Source: Metapseudomonas sp043392685 (lineage in GTDB: Bacteria > Pseudomonadota > Gammaproteobacteria > Pseudomonadales > Pseudomonadaceae). Taken from it: a DNA stretch of 64,000 nt. Location of the stretch: NCBI GenBank assembly GCA_043392685.1, contig JBHZGM010000009.1; one strand, written 5' to 3'. The notes beneath the pieces are model-generated. The model ran no database searches, had not been told where the DNA came from, and saw nothing but the letters and a program-made list of their open reading frames with translations. Below, piece after piece: positions 38,097 to 45,122 of this stretch; within the stretch, counting starts at the first letter, position 1; every line of letters begins with the position of its first letter. Made by a program: the position numbers and the translations under genes.

Positions 38097-39290
38097 ATGA
38101 ATGACGCCCTGAACCAGTTGCAGCCCTACCCCTTCGAGAAACTCCGTGCCCTGCTCGCCGGCGCCCAGCCGGCCGGGAAAAAGGCCATCGCCCTGTCCAT
38201 CGGCGAGCCCAAGCACCGCTCCCCGGCCTTCGTCGCCGAAGCGCTGACGGCGAATCTCGATCAACTGGCGGTCTACCCCACCACCCTGGGCATCCCGGCC
38301 CTGCGCGAAACCATCGCCCAGTGGTGCGAGGGCCGCTTCAGGGTGCCCGCCGGCTGGCTCGACGCCGCCCGCCACGTGCTGCCGGTGAACGGCACCCGCG
38401 AGGCGCTGTTCGCCTTTACCCAGGCGGTGGTGAACCGAGCCGACAGCGGCCTGGTGGTAAGCCCGAACCCGTTCTATCAGATCTACGAAGGTGCGGCCCT
38501 GCTGGCCGGCGCCGAGCCCCATTACCTGCCGTGCCTGGCGGAGAACGGTTTCAACCCGGACTTCGACGCCGTGCCGGCGGACGTCTGGCAGCGCTGCCAG
38601 ATCCTCTTCCTCTGCTCCCCGGGCAACCCCACGGGTGCGCTGATCCCGGTGGAGACGCTGAAGAAGCTGATCGCCCTGGCCGATGAGCATGACTTCGTCA
38701 TCGCCGCCGACGAGTGCTACAGCGAGCTGTACTTCGACGAACAGAACCCGCCCGCCGGCCTGCTCACCGCCTGCGCCGAACTGGGCCGCTCGGATTTTGC
38801 GCGCTGCGTGGTGTTCCACAGCCTGTCCAAGCGCTCCAACCTGCCGGGCCTGCGCTCCGGTTTCGTCGCCGGCGACGCCGACATCCTCAAGTCCTTCCTG
38901 CTGTACCGCACCTATCACGGCTGCGCCATGCCGGTGCAGACCCAACTGGCCAGCGTCGCGGCCTGGAAGGATGAAGTGCACGTGCGCGCCAACCGCGCCA
39001 TGTACCGCGAGAAATTCGACGCCATGCTGGATATCCTTGGTCCGGTACTGGACGTGCAGCGTCCCGATGGCGGCTTCTACCTCTGGCCGAAGACCCCGGT
39101 GGACGACGAAACCTTCACCCGCGAGCTGTTCGCCCGCGAGCACGTCACCGTGGTGCCCGGGTCCTACCTGTCGCGCGCCGTCGATGGCTTCAACCCCGGC
39201 GCCGGCCGCGTGCGCATGGCCCTGGTGGCCCCGCTGGCCGAATGCATGGAAGCCGGCGAGCGCATCCGCGACTTCATCAAGGGCCTGTGA
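38097..39290 (+). CDS. dapC: succinyldiaminopimelate transaminase DapC
   Basis: DapC is a PLP-dependent class I aminotransferase that makes N-succinyl-diaminopimelate from the keto acid in lysine and peptidoglycan precursor synthesis. The 397-aa protein has LPVNGTREALFAF, SPGNPTGALIPVETLKKL and the PLP-lysine segment FHSLSKRSNLPGLRSGFVAG. A role in DAP synthesis rather than another aminotransferase specificity is supported by dapD 0.44 kb downstream and by the same arrangement in other Pseudomonas. Confidence 0.93.
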   Translation: MNDALNQLQPYPFEKLRALLAGAQPAGKKAIALSIGEPKHRSPAFVAEALTANLDQLAVYPTTLGIPALRETIAQWCEGRFRVPAGWLDAARHVLPVNGTREALFAFTQAVVNRADSGLVVSPNPFYQIYEGAALLAGAEPHYLPCLAENGFNPDFDAVPADVWQRCQILFLCSPGNPTGALIPVETLKKLIALADEHDFVIAADECYSELYFDEQNPPAGLLTACAELGRSDFARCVVFHSLSKRSNLPGLRSGFVAGDADILKSFLLYRTYHGCAMPVQTQLASVAAWKDEVHVRANRAMYREKFDAMLDILGPVLDVQRPDGGFYLWPKTPVDDETFTRELFAREHVTVVPGSYLSRAVDGFNPGAGRVRMALVAPLAECMEAGERIRDFIKGL

Positions 39291-39309
39291 GATTCGAAGG
39301 AAACACACC

Positions 39310-39657
39310 ATGAGCATCACCCTCTACGGCATCAAGGCCTGCGACACCATGAAGAAGGCGCGCACCTGGCTCGAAGAACAGGGCGTGGCCTACAGCTTCC
39401 ATGACTACAAGGCGTCAGCCATCGATCGCGCCAGCCTGGAGAAATGGTGCGCCGAGCATGGCTGGGAAACCGTCCTGAACCGTGCCGGCACCACCTTCCG
39501 CAAGCTGGAAGACGCGCAGAAGGCCGACCTGGACCAGGACAAGGCCATTGCCCTGATGCTGGCCCAGCCGTCAATGATCAAGCGTCCGGTGCTTGACCTG
39601 GGTGACCGCACCCTGGTCGGCTTCAAGCCGGACCTCTACGCCGCCGCGTTCAAGTAA
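39310..39657 (+). CDS. ArsC/Spx-family protein, YffB-like
   Basis: This 115-aa thioredoxin-fold protein starts at the ATG at 39310 (MSITLYGIKACDTMKKARTW) with GAAGGAAA upstream. The single Cys 11 sits where arsenate reductase has its nucleophile, but there is no CxxC. Other family blocks are FHDYKAS, WETVLNRAGTTFRKL, MIKRPVLDLGD and VGFKPDLY. YffB proteins are thought to be glutathione-dependent thiol reductases; true arsenate reduction is not supported. It lies between dapC and dapD, and co-transcription is likely, but a link to lysine synthesis is not established. Confidence 0.88.
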   Translation: MSITLYGIKACDTMKKARTWLEEQGVAYSFHDYKASAIDRASLEKWCAEHGWETVLNRAGTTFRKLEDAQKADLDQDKAIALMLAQPSMIKRPVLDLGDRTLVGFKPDLYAAAFK

Positions 39658-39733
39658 CCCGATCGACGACCAGGCACCGCCGCGCAACCGCCTGGCCCGG
39701 TGCCTGACCAACCCCTTAGCAAGAGGAATCCCC

Positions 39734-40768
39734 ATGTCCAACGCTCTCTTCAGCATCGCCTTCGGCGTCGGCACCCAGAACCGCCAGGGCAACTGGCTGG
39801 AAGTCTTCTACGCCCAGCCCCTGCTCAAGCCGTCCGAGCAACTGGTCGCCGCCGTCGCCCCGGTGCTCGGCTACAGCGCCGGCAACCAGGCCATCGCCAT
39901 CAGCAAGGCCCAGGCGGCACAGCTGGCCACCGCCCTGAAGGACATCGACGCCGCCCAGGCCGCCCTGCTGACCCGCCTGGCCGAAAGCCAGAAGCCGCTG
40001 GTCGCCACCCTGCTGGCCGAAGACGCCGCGCTGACCTCCACCCCCGAGGCCTACCTCAAGCTGCACCTGCTGTCGCACCGCCTGGCCAAGCCGCACGGCC
40101 TGAACCTGACCGGCATCTTCCCGCTTCTGCCGAACGTCGCCTGGACCAGCCAGGGCGCCATCGACCTCGCCGAACTGGCCGAGCGTCAGCTGGAAGCCCG
40201 CCTCAAGGGCGAGCTGCTGGAAGTCTTCTCCGTGGACAAGTTCCCGAAAATGACCGACTACGTGGTCCCGGCCGGCGTGCGCATCGCCGACACCGCCCGT
40301 GTACGCCTGGGTGCCTACGTGGGTGAAGGCACCACCGTGATGCACGAGGGCTTCATCAACTTCAACGCCGGCACCGAAGGCCCGGGCATGATCGAAGGCC
40401 GCGTCTCCGCAGGCGTCTTCGTCGGCAAGGGCTCCGACCTCGGCGGCGGCTGCTCCACCATGGGCACCCTGTCCGGCGGCGGCAACATCGTCATCTCCGT
40501 GGGCGAAGGCTGCCTGATCGGCGCCAACGCCGGCATCGGCATCCCGCTGGGCGACCGCAACATCGTCGAAGCCGGCCTGTACATCACCGCCGGCACCAAG
40601 GTTGCGCTGCTGGACGACCAGAACCAGCTGGTGAAAGTGGTCAAGGCCCGCGACCTGGCTGGCCAGGCCGACCTGCTGTTCCGCCGCAACTCGCAAAACG
40701 GCGCCGTCGAGTGCAAGACCAACAAGACCGCGATCGAGCTGAATGAAGCGCTGCACGCCCACAACTAA
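39734..40768 (+). CDS. dapD: 2,3,4,5-tetrahydropyridine-2,6-dicarboxylate N-succinyltransferase
   Basis: DapD succinylates tetrahydrodipicolinate in the lysine/diaminopimelate pathway. The start is the ATG at 39734 (MSNALFSIAFGVGTQNRQG) preceded by AAGAGGAA, giving 344 aa. This is the longer, actinobacterial/Pseudomonas-type DapD. It has an N-terminal helical domain (1-165), a left-handed beta-helix of hexapeptide repeats (about 180-300; MHEGFINFNAGTEG, GGGCSTMGTLSGGGNIVIS) and a C-terminal extension. Its product is used by the DapC encoded upstream. Confidence 0.96.
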   Translation: MSNALFSIAFGVGTQNRQGNWLEVFYAQPLLKPSEQLVAAVAPVLGYSAGNQAIAISKAQAAQLATALKDIDAAQAALLTRLAESQKPLVATLLAEDAALTSTPEAYLKLHLLSHRLAKPHGLNLTGIFPLLPNVAWTSQGAIDLAELAERQLEARLKGELLEVFSVDKFPKMTDYVVPAGVRIADTARVRLGAYVGEGTTVMHEGFINFNAGTEGPGMIEGRVSAGVFVGKGSDLGGGCSTMGTLSGGGNIVISVGEGCLIGANAGIGIPLGDRNIVEAGLYITAGTKVALLDDQNQLVKVVKARDLAGQADLLFRRNSQNGAVECKTNKTAIELNEALHAHN

Positions 40769-40808
40769 AAAATTGGCCTGAAGCTACTGCGCTAGGCCAT
40801 GCTGCGTT

Positions 40809-40867
40809 GAGATCGGGCTCGGACGTGCTCATTTACACTCGTAAACTCCGCGTCCTCGCCTGATCTC
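40809..40867 (+). repeat. structured intergenic repeat, copy C
   Basis: The outer stem GAGATCGGGC (40809-40818) pairs with GCCTGATCTC (40858-40867) with one G-T pair. The inner stem TTTAC-ACTC-GTAAA lies at 40832-40845. The flanks match copy B: CTGCGTTGA before, TGCTCATTTAC and GTAAACTCCGCG inside, and CTTG plus a second short hairpin (GTCG/CGAC, 40880-40891) after. It lies downstream of dapD in the same orientation as dapD. Confidence 0.75.
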
Positions 40868-40922
40868 GTCTTGCCTGGCCGTCGCTCGCGACGCTTCACT
40901 TCCAATTTTTGCGTGCTACATC

Positions 40923-42128
40923 ATGTCTCTTTCCTCCCCCTGGCGCTCCGACTTCCCTGCCCTTTCGGCCTTCGCAGCCGAGGGCCAAACCTATCTCGAC
41001 AGTGCCGCCACCTCGCAGAAGCCCCAGGCGGTGCTCGACGCCCTTCTCGGTTACTACACCAGCGGCGCAGCCAATGTGCATCGCGCCCAGCATCTGCCGG
41101 GCGAGCGCGCCACCCGCGCCTTCGAAGGCACCCGGACGCGGGCGGCACAGTGGCTGAATGCCGCAAGCCCGGCGGAAATCCTCTTCACCCGCGGCACCAC
41201 GGAGGCCATCAACCTCCTGGCCTACGGACTCGAACACCTGTTCCAGGCCGGCGACGAAATCGTCATCAGCGCCCTGGAACACCACGCCAACCTGCTGCCC
41301 TGGCAGCAACTGGCCCTGCGCCGGCAACTCAGGCTGGTGGTATTGCCGCTGGATGATCGCGGCCTGATCGACCTGGAACAGGCGCGCCGGATGATCGGCC
41401 CGCGTACCCGCCTGCTGGCGGTGAGCCAGCTGTCCAATGTCCTGGGTCGCTGGCAGCCGCTGGGCGAACTGCTGTCCCTGGCCCGCAGCCAGGGCGCCGT
41501 TACCGTGGTCGACGGTGCCCAGGGCGCGGTCCATGGCCGCCACGACGTACAGGCGATGGGCTGCGACTTCTATGCATTCTCCAGCCACAAGCTCTACGGC
41601 CCGGACGGCGTCGGCGTGCTCTACGGTCGCAGCGAGGCACTGGCGCGCCTCGGGCACTGGCAGTTCGGCGGCGAGATGGTCCACACCGCGGCCTACCAGA
41701 ACGCCGACTTCCACGGCGCGCCCCTGGGCTTCGAGGCCGGCACCCCGGCCATCGCCTCGGTGATCGGCCTGGGCGCCGCGCTGGATTACCTGGGCGGCCT
41801 GGACGCCGCCGCCATCGCCGGCCATGAAGCGGCCCTGCACGCCAAGCTGCTGGCCGGGCTGGCTGCACGGGACGGCGTGCAGCTGTTGGGCGAGCCCGAA
41901 CTGGCGCTGGCCAGTTTCAGCGTCGAAGGCGTGCACAACGCCGACCTCGCGCACCTGCTTACCGAGCAGGGCATCGCCGTGCGCGCCGGCCACCACTGCG
42001 CCATGCCGCTGATGCACCGCCTCGGCCTGCAGGGCGCCATTCGCGTGTCACTCGGCCTTTATAACGACGGCAATGACCTGGAGCGCTTCTTCGGCGCCCT
42101 GGACAAGGCCCTGGAGATGCTGCGATGA
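40923..42128 (+). CDS. csdA: cysteine desulfurase CsdA/SufS type
   Basis: This PLP enzyme takes sulfur from cysteine, forming a persulfide and alanine, and passes it to a SufE-type acceptor. The 401-aa class V aminotransferase fold shows YLDSAATSQKPQAVLDAL (residues 18-35), FTRGTTEAINLLAYGLE, the PLP-lysine motif AFSSHKLYGPDGVGVLYGR and the active-site Cys in RAGHHCAMPLMHRLG near the C-terminus. It overlaps csdE by four bases. No suf or isc scaffold genes are nearby, which favours the CsdA-CsdE system. Confidence 0.95.
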   Translation: MSLSSPWRSDFPALSAFAAEGQTYLDSAATSQKPQAVLDALLGYYTSGAANVHRAQHLPGERATRAFEGTRTRAAQWLNAASPAEILFTRGTTEAINLLAYGLEHLFQAGDEIVISALEHHANLLPWQQLALRRQLRLVVLPLDDRGLIDLEQARRMIGPRTRLLAVSQLSNVLGRWQPLGELLSLARSQGAVTVVDGAQGAVHGRHDVQAMGCDFYAFSSHKLYGPDGVGVLYGRSEALARLGHWQFGGEMVHTAAYQNADFHGAPLGFEAGTPAIASVIGLGAALDYLGGLDAAAIAGHEAALHAKLLAGLAARDGVQLLGEPELALASFSVEGVHNADLAHLLTEQGIAVRAGHHCAMPLMHRLGLQGAIRVSLGLYNDGNDLERFFGALDKALEMLR

Positions 42129-42529
42129 GCCTGCCCGCCAAGGCCCGGGAAGCCCTGGACGCATTCACCGTTGCCGGCGGCTGGGAACAGCGCGCGCGCC
42201 TGCTGATGCAATGGGGCGAACGGCTGGAAGCCCTGAGCGACGCCGAACGCAGCGATGCCAACCGGGTTCACGGCTGCGAAAGCCAGGTGTGGCTGGTGGC
42301 AGAGCGCCGGGGTGAGCAATGGCATTTCCGCGCCGGCAGCGATGCGCGGCTGATCCGCGGCCTGCTGGCGGTCCTGCTGGCCCGCGTCGACGGGCTGGAA
42401 GGCAGCGAACTGGCGGGAATCGACCTGGCGGACTGGTTCAATCAGCTGGGATTGGGTCGGCAACTGTCACCATCACGCAGCAATGGCCTGAATGCCGTGC
42501 TCAAGAAGATGCGTGAACTGAGCCTGTAG
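42125..42529 (+). CDS. csdE: SufE-family sulfur acceptor CsdE
   Basis: CsdE accepts persulfide sulfur from CsdA. The 134-aa SufE domain has the acceptor Cys in RVHGCESQVWLVAERR (about residue 49). The surrounding helices match the family: QRARLLMQWGERLEAL near the start and RSNGLNAVLKKMREL at the end. The ATG overlaps the csdA stop (ATGA). The TAG stop lies within a palindromic repeat that begins at 42525. Confidence 0.95.
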   Translation: MSLPAKAREALDAFTVAGGWEQRARLLMQWGERLEALSDAERSDANRVHGCESQVWLVAERRGEQWHFRAGSDARLIRGLLAVLLARVDGLEGSELAGIDLADWFNQLGLGRQLSPSRSNGLNAVLKKMRELSL

Positions 42530-42581
42530 GAGCTGGCTTGCCAGCGAATGGCCCCTTTTCGCTAGCAAGCTAGCTCCTACA
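42525..42581. repeat. pair of inverted REP-like sequences after csdE
   Basis: TGTAGGAGCTGGCTTGCCAGCGAA (24 bases, 42525-42548: TGTAGGAGCTGGC and GCCAGCGAA halves) is followed 9 bases later by its inverse, TTCGCTAGCAAGC plus TAGCTCCTACA (42558-42581). This matches the REP family of Pseudomonas putida-type genomes (GTAGGAGC...GCGAA) as I remember it. The csdE stop codon is part of the first unit. Confidence 0.8.
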
Positions 42582-42633
42582 GACTCCTATCTCTGCCAGC
42601 AACAAACGCAGACATAGCCAATTCATTCGCCTA

Positions 42634-42687
42634 GCAGGACGTAGTCCTGCCGTAGGTTGGTGCGGGCCACGCTGGTCTGATCCTACG
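42634..42687. repeat. hairpin and CGTAGG...CCTACG element
   Basis: GCAGGAC-GTA-GTCCTGC (42634-42650) is a perfect 7-bp hairpin. It is followed at once by an element bounded by CGTAGG and CCTACG (42651-42687), similar to the one after glnD. Just upstream, ATTCATTCGCC (42621-42631) repeats part of the element at 60651. The 231-bp gap 42530-42760 is thus almost all repeats. Confidence 0.55.
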
Positions 42688-42760
42688 AAGCCCGACAAGG
42701 CGCGCCTGGCGTGCCCGGAATCGTTGGGCCTTGTTCCTCGGCACCAAGCTACCAGGAACC

Positions 42761-43564
42761 TTATCCCGCAGTGCGCTCCGACGGCCTGCGCGCACCAGCC
42801 ACCAGCTTGTCCACAATCCGCGCCGCCGCCACCATGCCGAAGGTGGCGGTCACCATCATCACCGCGCCGAAGCCGCCGGCGCAGTCCAGCTTCACGCCTT
42901 CGCCGACGAAACTCTTCTGCTGGCAGACCGAGCCATCCGGCTTCGGGTAGCGCAGCTGCTCCGTCGAGAACACGCAGGGCACGCTGTAGGTGCGCCCCGG
43001 CGTACGGGAGAAGTTGTAGTCTCGGCGCAGGGTGGAACGCACCTTGGCCGCCAAGGGGTCATTGAAGGTCTTGTTCAGGTCGGCGACCTGGATCTGCGCC
43101 GGGTCCACCTGGCCACCGGCGCCGCCCGTGGTGACAATCTGGATCTTGCGCCGCTTGCACCAGGCGATCAGCGCCGCCTTGGCCGCCACGCTGTCGATGC
43201 AGTCGATCACGGCATCCAGCTCGGGGGTGATGTACTCGACCATGGTTTCACGGGTGACGAAGTCAGCCACCGCATGGACCACGCAGGCCGGGTTGATGGC
43301 GCGGATGCGCTCGGCCATCACCTCCACCTTGGCCTTGCCCACGGTGCCTTCTATGGCATGCACCTGGCGGTTGGTGTTGGTGATGCAGACGTCGTCCAGG
43401 TCGAACAGGGAGATCTCGCCCACTCCGGAGCGGGCCAGGGCCTCTGCCGCCCAGGAGCCCACGCCGCCGATGCCGACCACCGCCACATGGGCCGCCTGCA
43501 ACCGGGCAAGCCCGTCCAGGCCATAAAGCCGGGCAATGCCGCCGAAACGCTCGTCTGTATTCAT
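42761..43564 (-). CDS. tcdA: tRNA threonylcarbamoyladenosine dehydratase TcdA
   Basis: TcdA (CsdL, ThiF/E1-like) uses ATP to cyclise t6A37 in tRNA to ct6A, and in E. coli it is linked to CsdA-CsdE. I use the ATG at 43564 (MNTDERFGGIARLYG), giving 267 aa. The nucleotide-binding motif VVGIGGVGSWAAEALARSG is at about residues 28-46 and DLDDVCITNTNRQVHA follows. The C-terminal block with KLDCAGGFGAVMMVTATFG is typical. It faces csdA-csdE across the repeat region, matching the functional link. Confidence 0.95.
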   Translation of the reverse strand: MNTDERFGGIARLYGLDGLARLQAAHVAVVGIGGVGSWAAEALARSGVGEISLFDLDDVCITNTNRQVHAIEGTVGKAKVEVMAERIRAINPACVVHAVADFVTRETMVEYITPELDAVIDCIDSVAAKAALIAWCKRRKIQIVTTGGAGGQVDPAQIQVADLNKTFNDPLAAKVRSTLRRDYNFSRTPGRTYSVPCVFSTEQLRYPKPDGSVCQQKSFVGEGVKLDCAGGFGAVMMVTATFGMVAAARIVDKLVAGARRPSERTAG

Positions 43565-43716
43565 GCCGATCACTCCCATCGCCAACCTTGGGGCGGGCGC
43601 GCATTATAGGAAGCGCTCTGCTTCGGCCCAAGTCCATCGCCGCTGAATGGCGGCCCATGGCTTCGGGCCCGGTCCGCCAGGGCTATAGTCGGCCGATAAC
43701 GACAATGGAGCCGGTC

Positions 43717-44868
43717 ATGCGCAATTTCACCTTCTACAACCCCACCCGCATCCATTTCGGCGAAGGCCAGATCAGCAAGCTGGGGCGGGATGTGCCGGCC
43801 GGCAGCCGGGTCCTGGTGACCCACGGCGGCGGCAGCATCTTCCAGAACGGCGTCTGGCAGCAGGTAGAGGAAGCGCTGGCTGGTTACCAGCTGGTCCGTT
43901 TCGGTGGCATCGAGGCCAATCCGCAGTTCGATACCCTGGTCAAGGCCGCCGGGCTGGCCAAGGCCGAACGCTGCGACTTCATCGTCGCTGTCGGTGGCGG
44001 TTCGGTAATCGACGGCAGCAAGTTCATCGCCGCCGCGACCTGCTACGAAGGCGACCCGCTGGACCTGCTCAGCGGCAAGCGGATCACCGCAGCCCTGCCG
44101 CTCGGCTGCGTGCTGACCCTGGCCGCCACCGGCTCGGAGAGCAACCCCCACGGCGTGGTCACCCACGTCGCCCGCCAGGAGAAGCTGCCCTTCTCCAGCG
44201 CCCTGCTCTACCCGCGCTTCGCCATCCTCGACCCACGCACCACCTTCAGTCTGCCGTCCAGGCAGATCGGCAACGGCGTGGTGGATGCGTTCGTCCACAC
44301 CATCGAGCAATACCTGACCTACCCAGCCGACTCCCCCCTGCAGGACCGCTACGCCGAAGGCCTGCTGCTGACCCTGATCGAAGAAGGCCCCAAGGCGCTG
44401 GCCACCCCCGATGACTACGCCGTGCGCGCCAACCTGATGTGGTGCGCCACCCAGGCGCTGAACGGCCTGCTCGGCTGCGGCGTCCCCCAGGACTGGTCGA
44501 CCCACATGATCGGCCACGAACTGACCGCGCTCTACCACATCGACCACGCCCAGACCCTGGCCGTGGTGCTACCGGCGCTGCTGGCCGAACGCCGCCAGGT
44601 CAAGCGCGAGAAGCTGCTGCAGTACGCCTCCCGCGTCTGGGGCCTGAAGGAAGGTGACGACGATCAGCGCATCGATTCGGCCATCCAGGCCACCCGCGAT
44701 TTCTTCAAGCGCATGGGCGTGCCCACCCGCCTGTCCGAACACGGCCTGGATGCCGACGTGATCCCCCAGGTGCTGGCACAACTGGAGCGGCATGGCATGA
44801 CCGCCCTGAGCGAACGGCGTGACCTTGACCTGATGATCAGCGAGCGCATCCTATTGAGGGCGCTCTGA
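43717..44868 (+). CDS. iron-containing alcohol/aldehyde dehydrogenase, YqhD-like
   Basis: This 383-aa group III metal alcohol dehydrogenase starts at the ATG at 43717 (MRNFTFYNPTRIHFGEGQI). The coenzyme loop is IVAVGGGSVIDGSKFIAAA (about residues 90-108), with LAATGSESNPHGVV following. Metal ligands appear as the Asp in VVDAFVHTIEQYL (with its His) and in HMIGHELTALYHIDHAQTLAVVLP. E. coli YqhD is an NADPH-dependent aldehyde reductase acting on lipid-peroxidation products. Substrate here is inferred only from similarity. It is divergent from tcdA. Confidence 0.9.
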   Translation: MRNFTFYNPTRIHFGEGQISKLGRDVPAGSRVLVTHGGGSIFQNGVWQQVEEALAGYQLVRFGGIEANPQFDTLVKAAGLAKAERCDFIVAVGGGSVIDGSKFIAAATCYEGDPLDLLSGKRITAALPLGCVLTLAATGSESNPHGVVTHVARQEKLPFSSALLYPRFAILDPRTTFSLPSRQIGNGVVDAFVHTIEQYLTYPADSPLQDRYAEGLLLTLIEEGPKALATPDDYAVRANLMWCATQALNGLLGCGVPQDWSTHMIGHELTALYHIDHAQTLAVVLPALLAERRQVKREKLLQYASRVWGLKEGDDDQRIDSAIQATRDFFKRMGVPTRLSEHGLDADVIPQVLAQLERHGMTALSERRDLDLMISERILLRAL

Positions 44869-44976
44869 AGAGCCCCCATCCGGGGCGGCATTTCGCCACA
44901 TGGCGAGAACTTCTGGCGCCAAAGGCAAACAAACCCTCTGGCGGGGCGGCCATCCGGCTCCCCCGCTGGTTGCAAT

Positions 44977-44983
44977 CTATACA
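44977..44983 (+). promoter_or_regulatory. candidate sigma-38-like -10 element upstream of ndvB
   Basis: CTATACA, about 140 bases upstream of the ndvB ATG, resembles the sigma-38 -10 consensus. No recognisable -35 is present, which is acceptable for sigma-38 promoters. The rest of the 254-bp gap 44869-45122 has only a small TCGCC/GGCGA hairpin (44893-44906). Confidence 0.3.
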
Positions 44984-45122
44984 GCTGTTGGGCGCCGGAG
45001 TAGGATTCGCGCCGGCCGGCAGTTCGCTGGCCCTGTCCCCCCCCGGTTTCGTATGAAAGACCGCCTGCAGCAGGCCGTTCTCCTATGGGACCCAGTTCCT
45101 CTATTCGGAACCCTTGACCTCT

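Noticed and set aside
35297..38098. A 933-codon minus-strand frame opposite glnD
   Set aside because: Antisense to a well-conserved gene whose third-position GC bias removes stops; no protein features.
38683..39309. Upstream extension of the YffB-like frame through dapC
   Set aside because: It lies inside dapC in another frame; the ATG at 39310 has a good ribosome-binding site and begins the conserved domain.
39310..39657. True arsenate reductase
   Set aside because: The protein has the ArsC fold and one Cys but lies with dap genes, lacks ars neighbours and matches the YffB pattern better.
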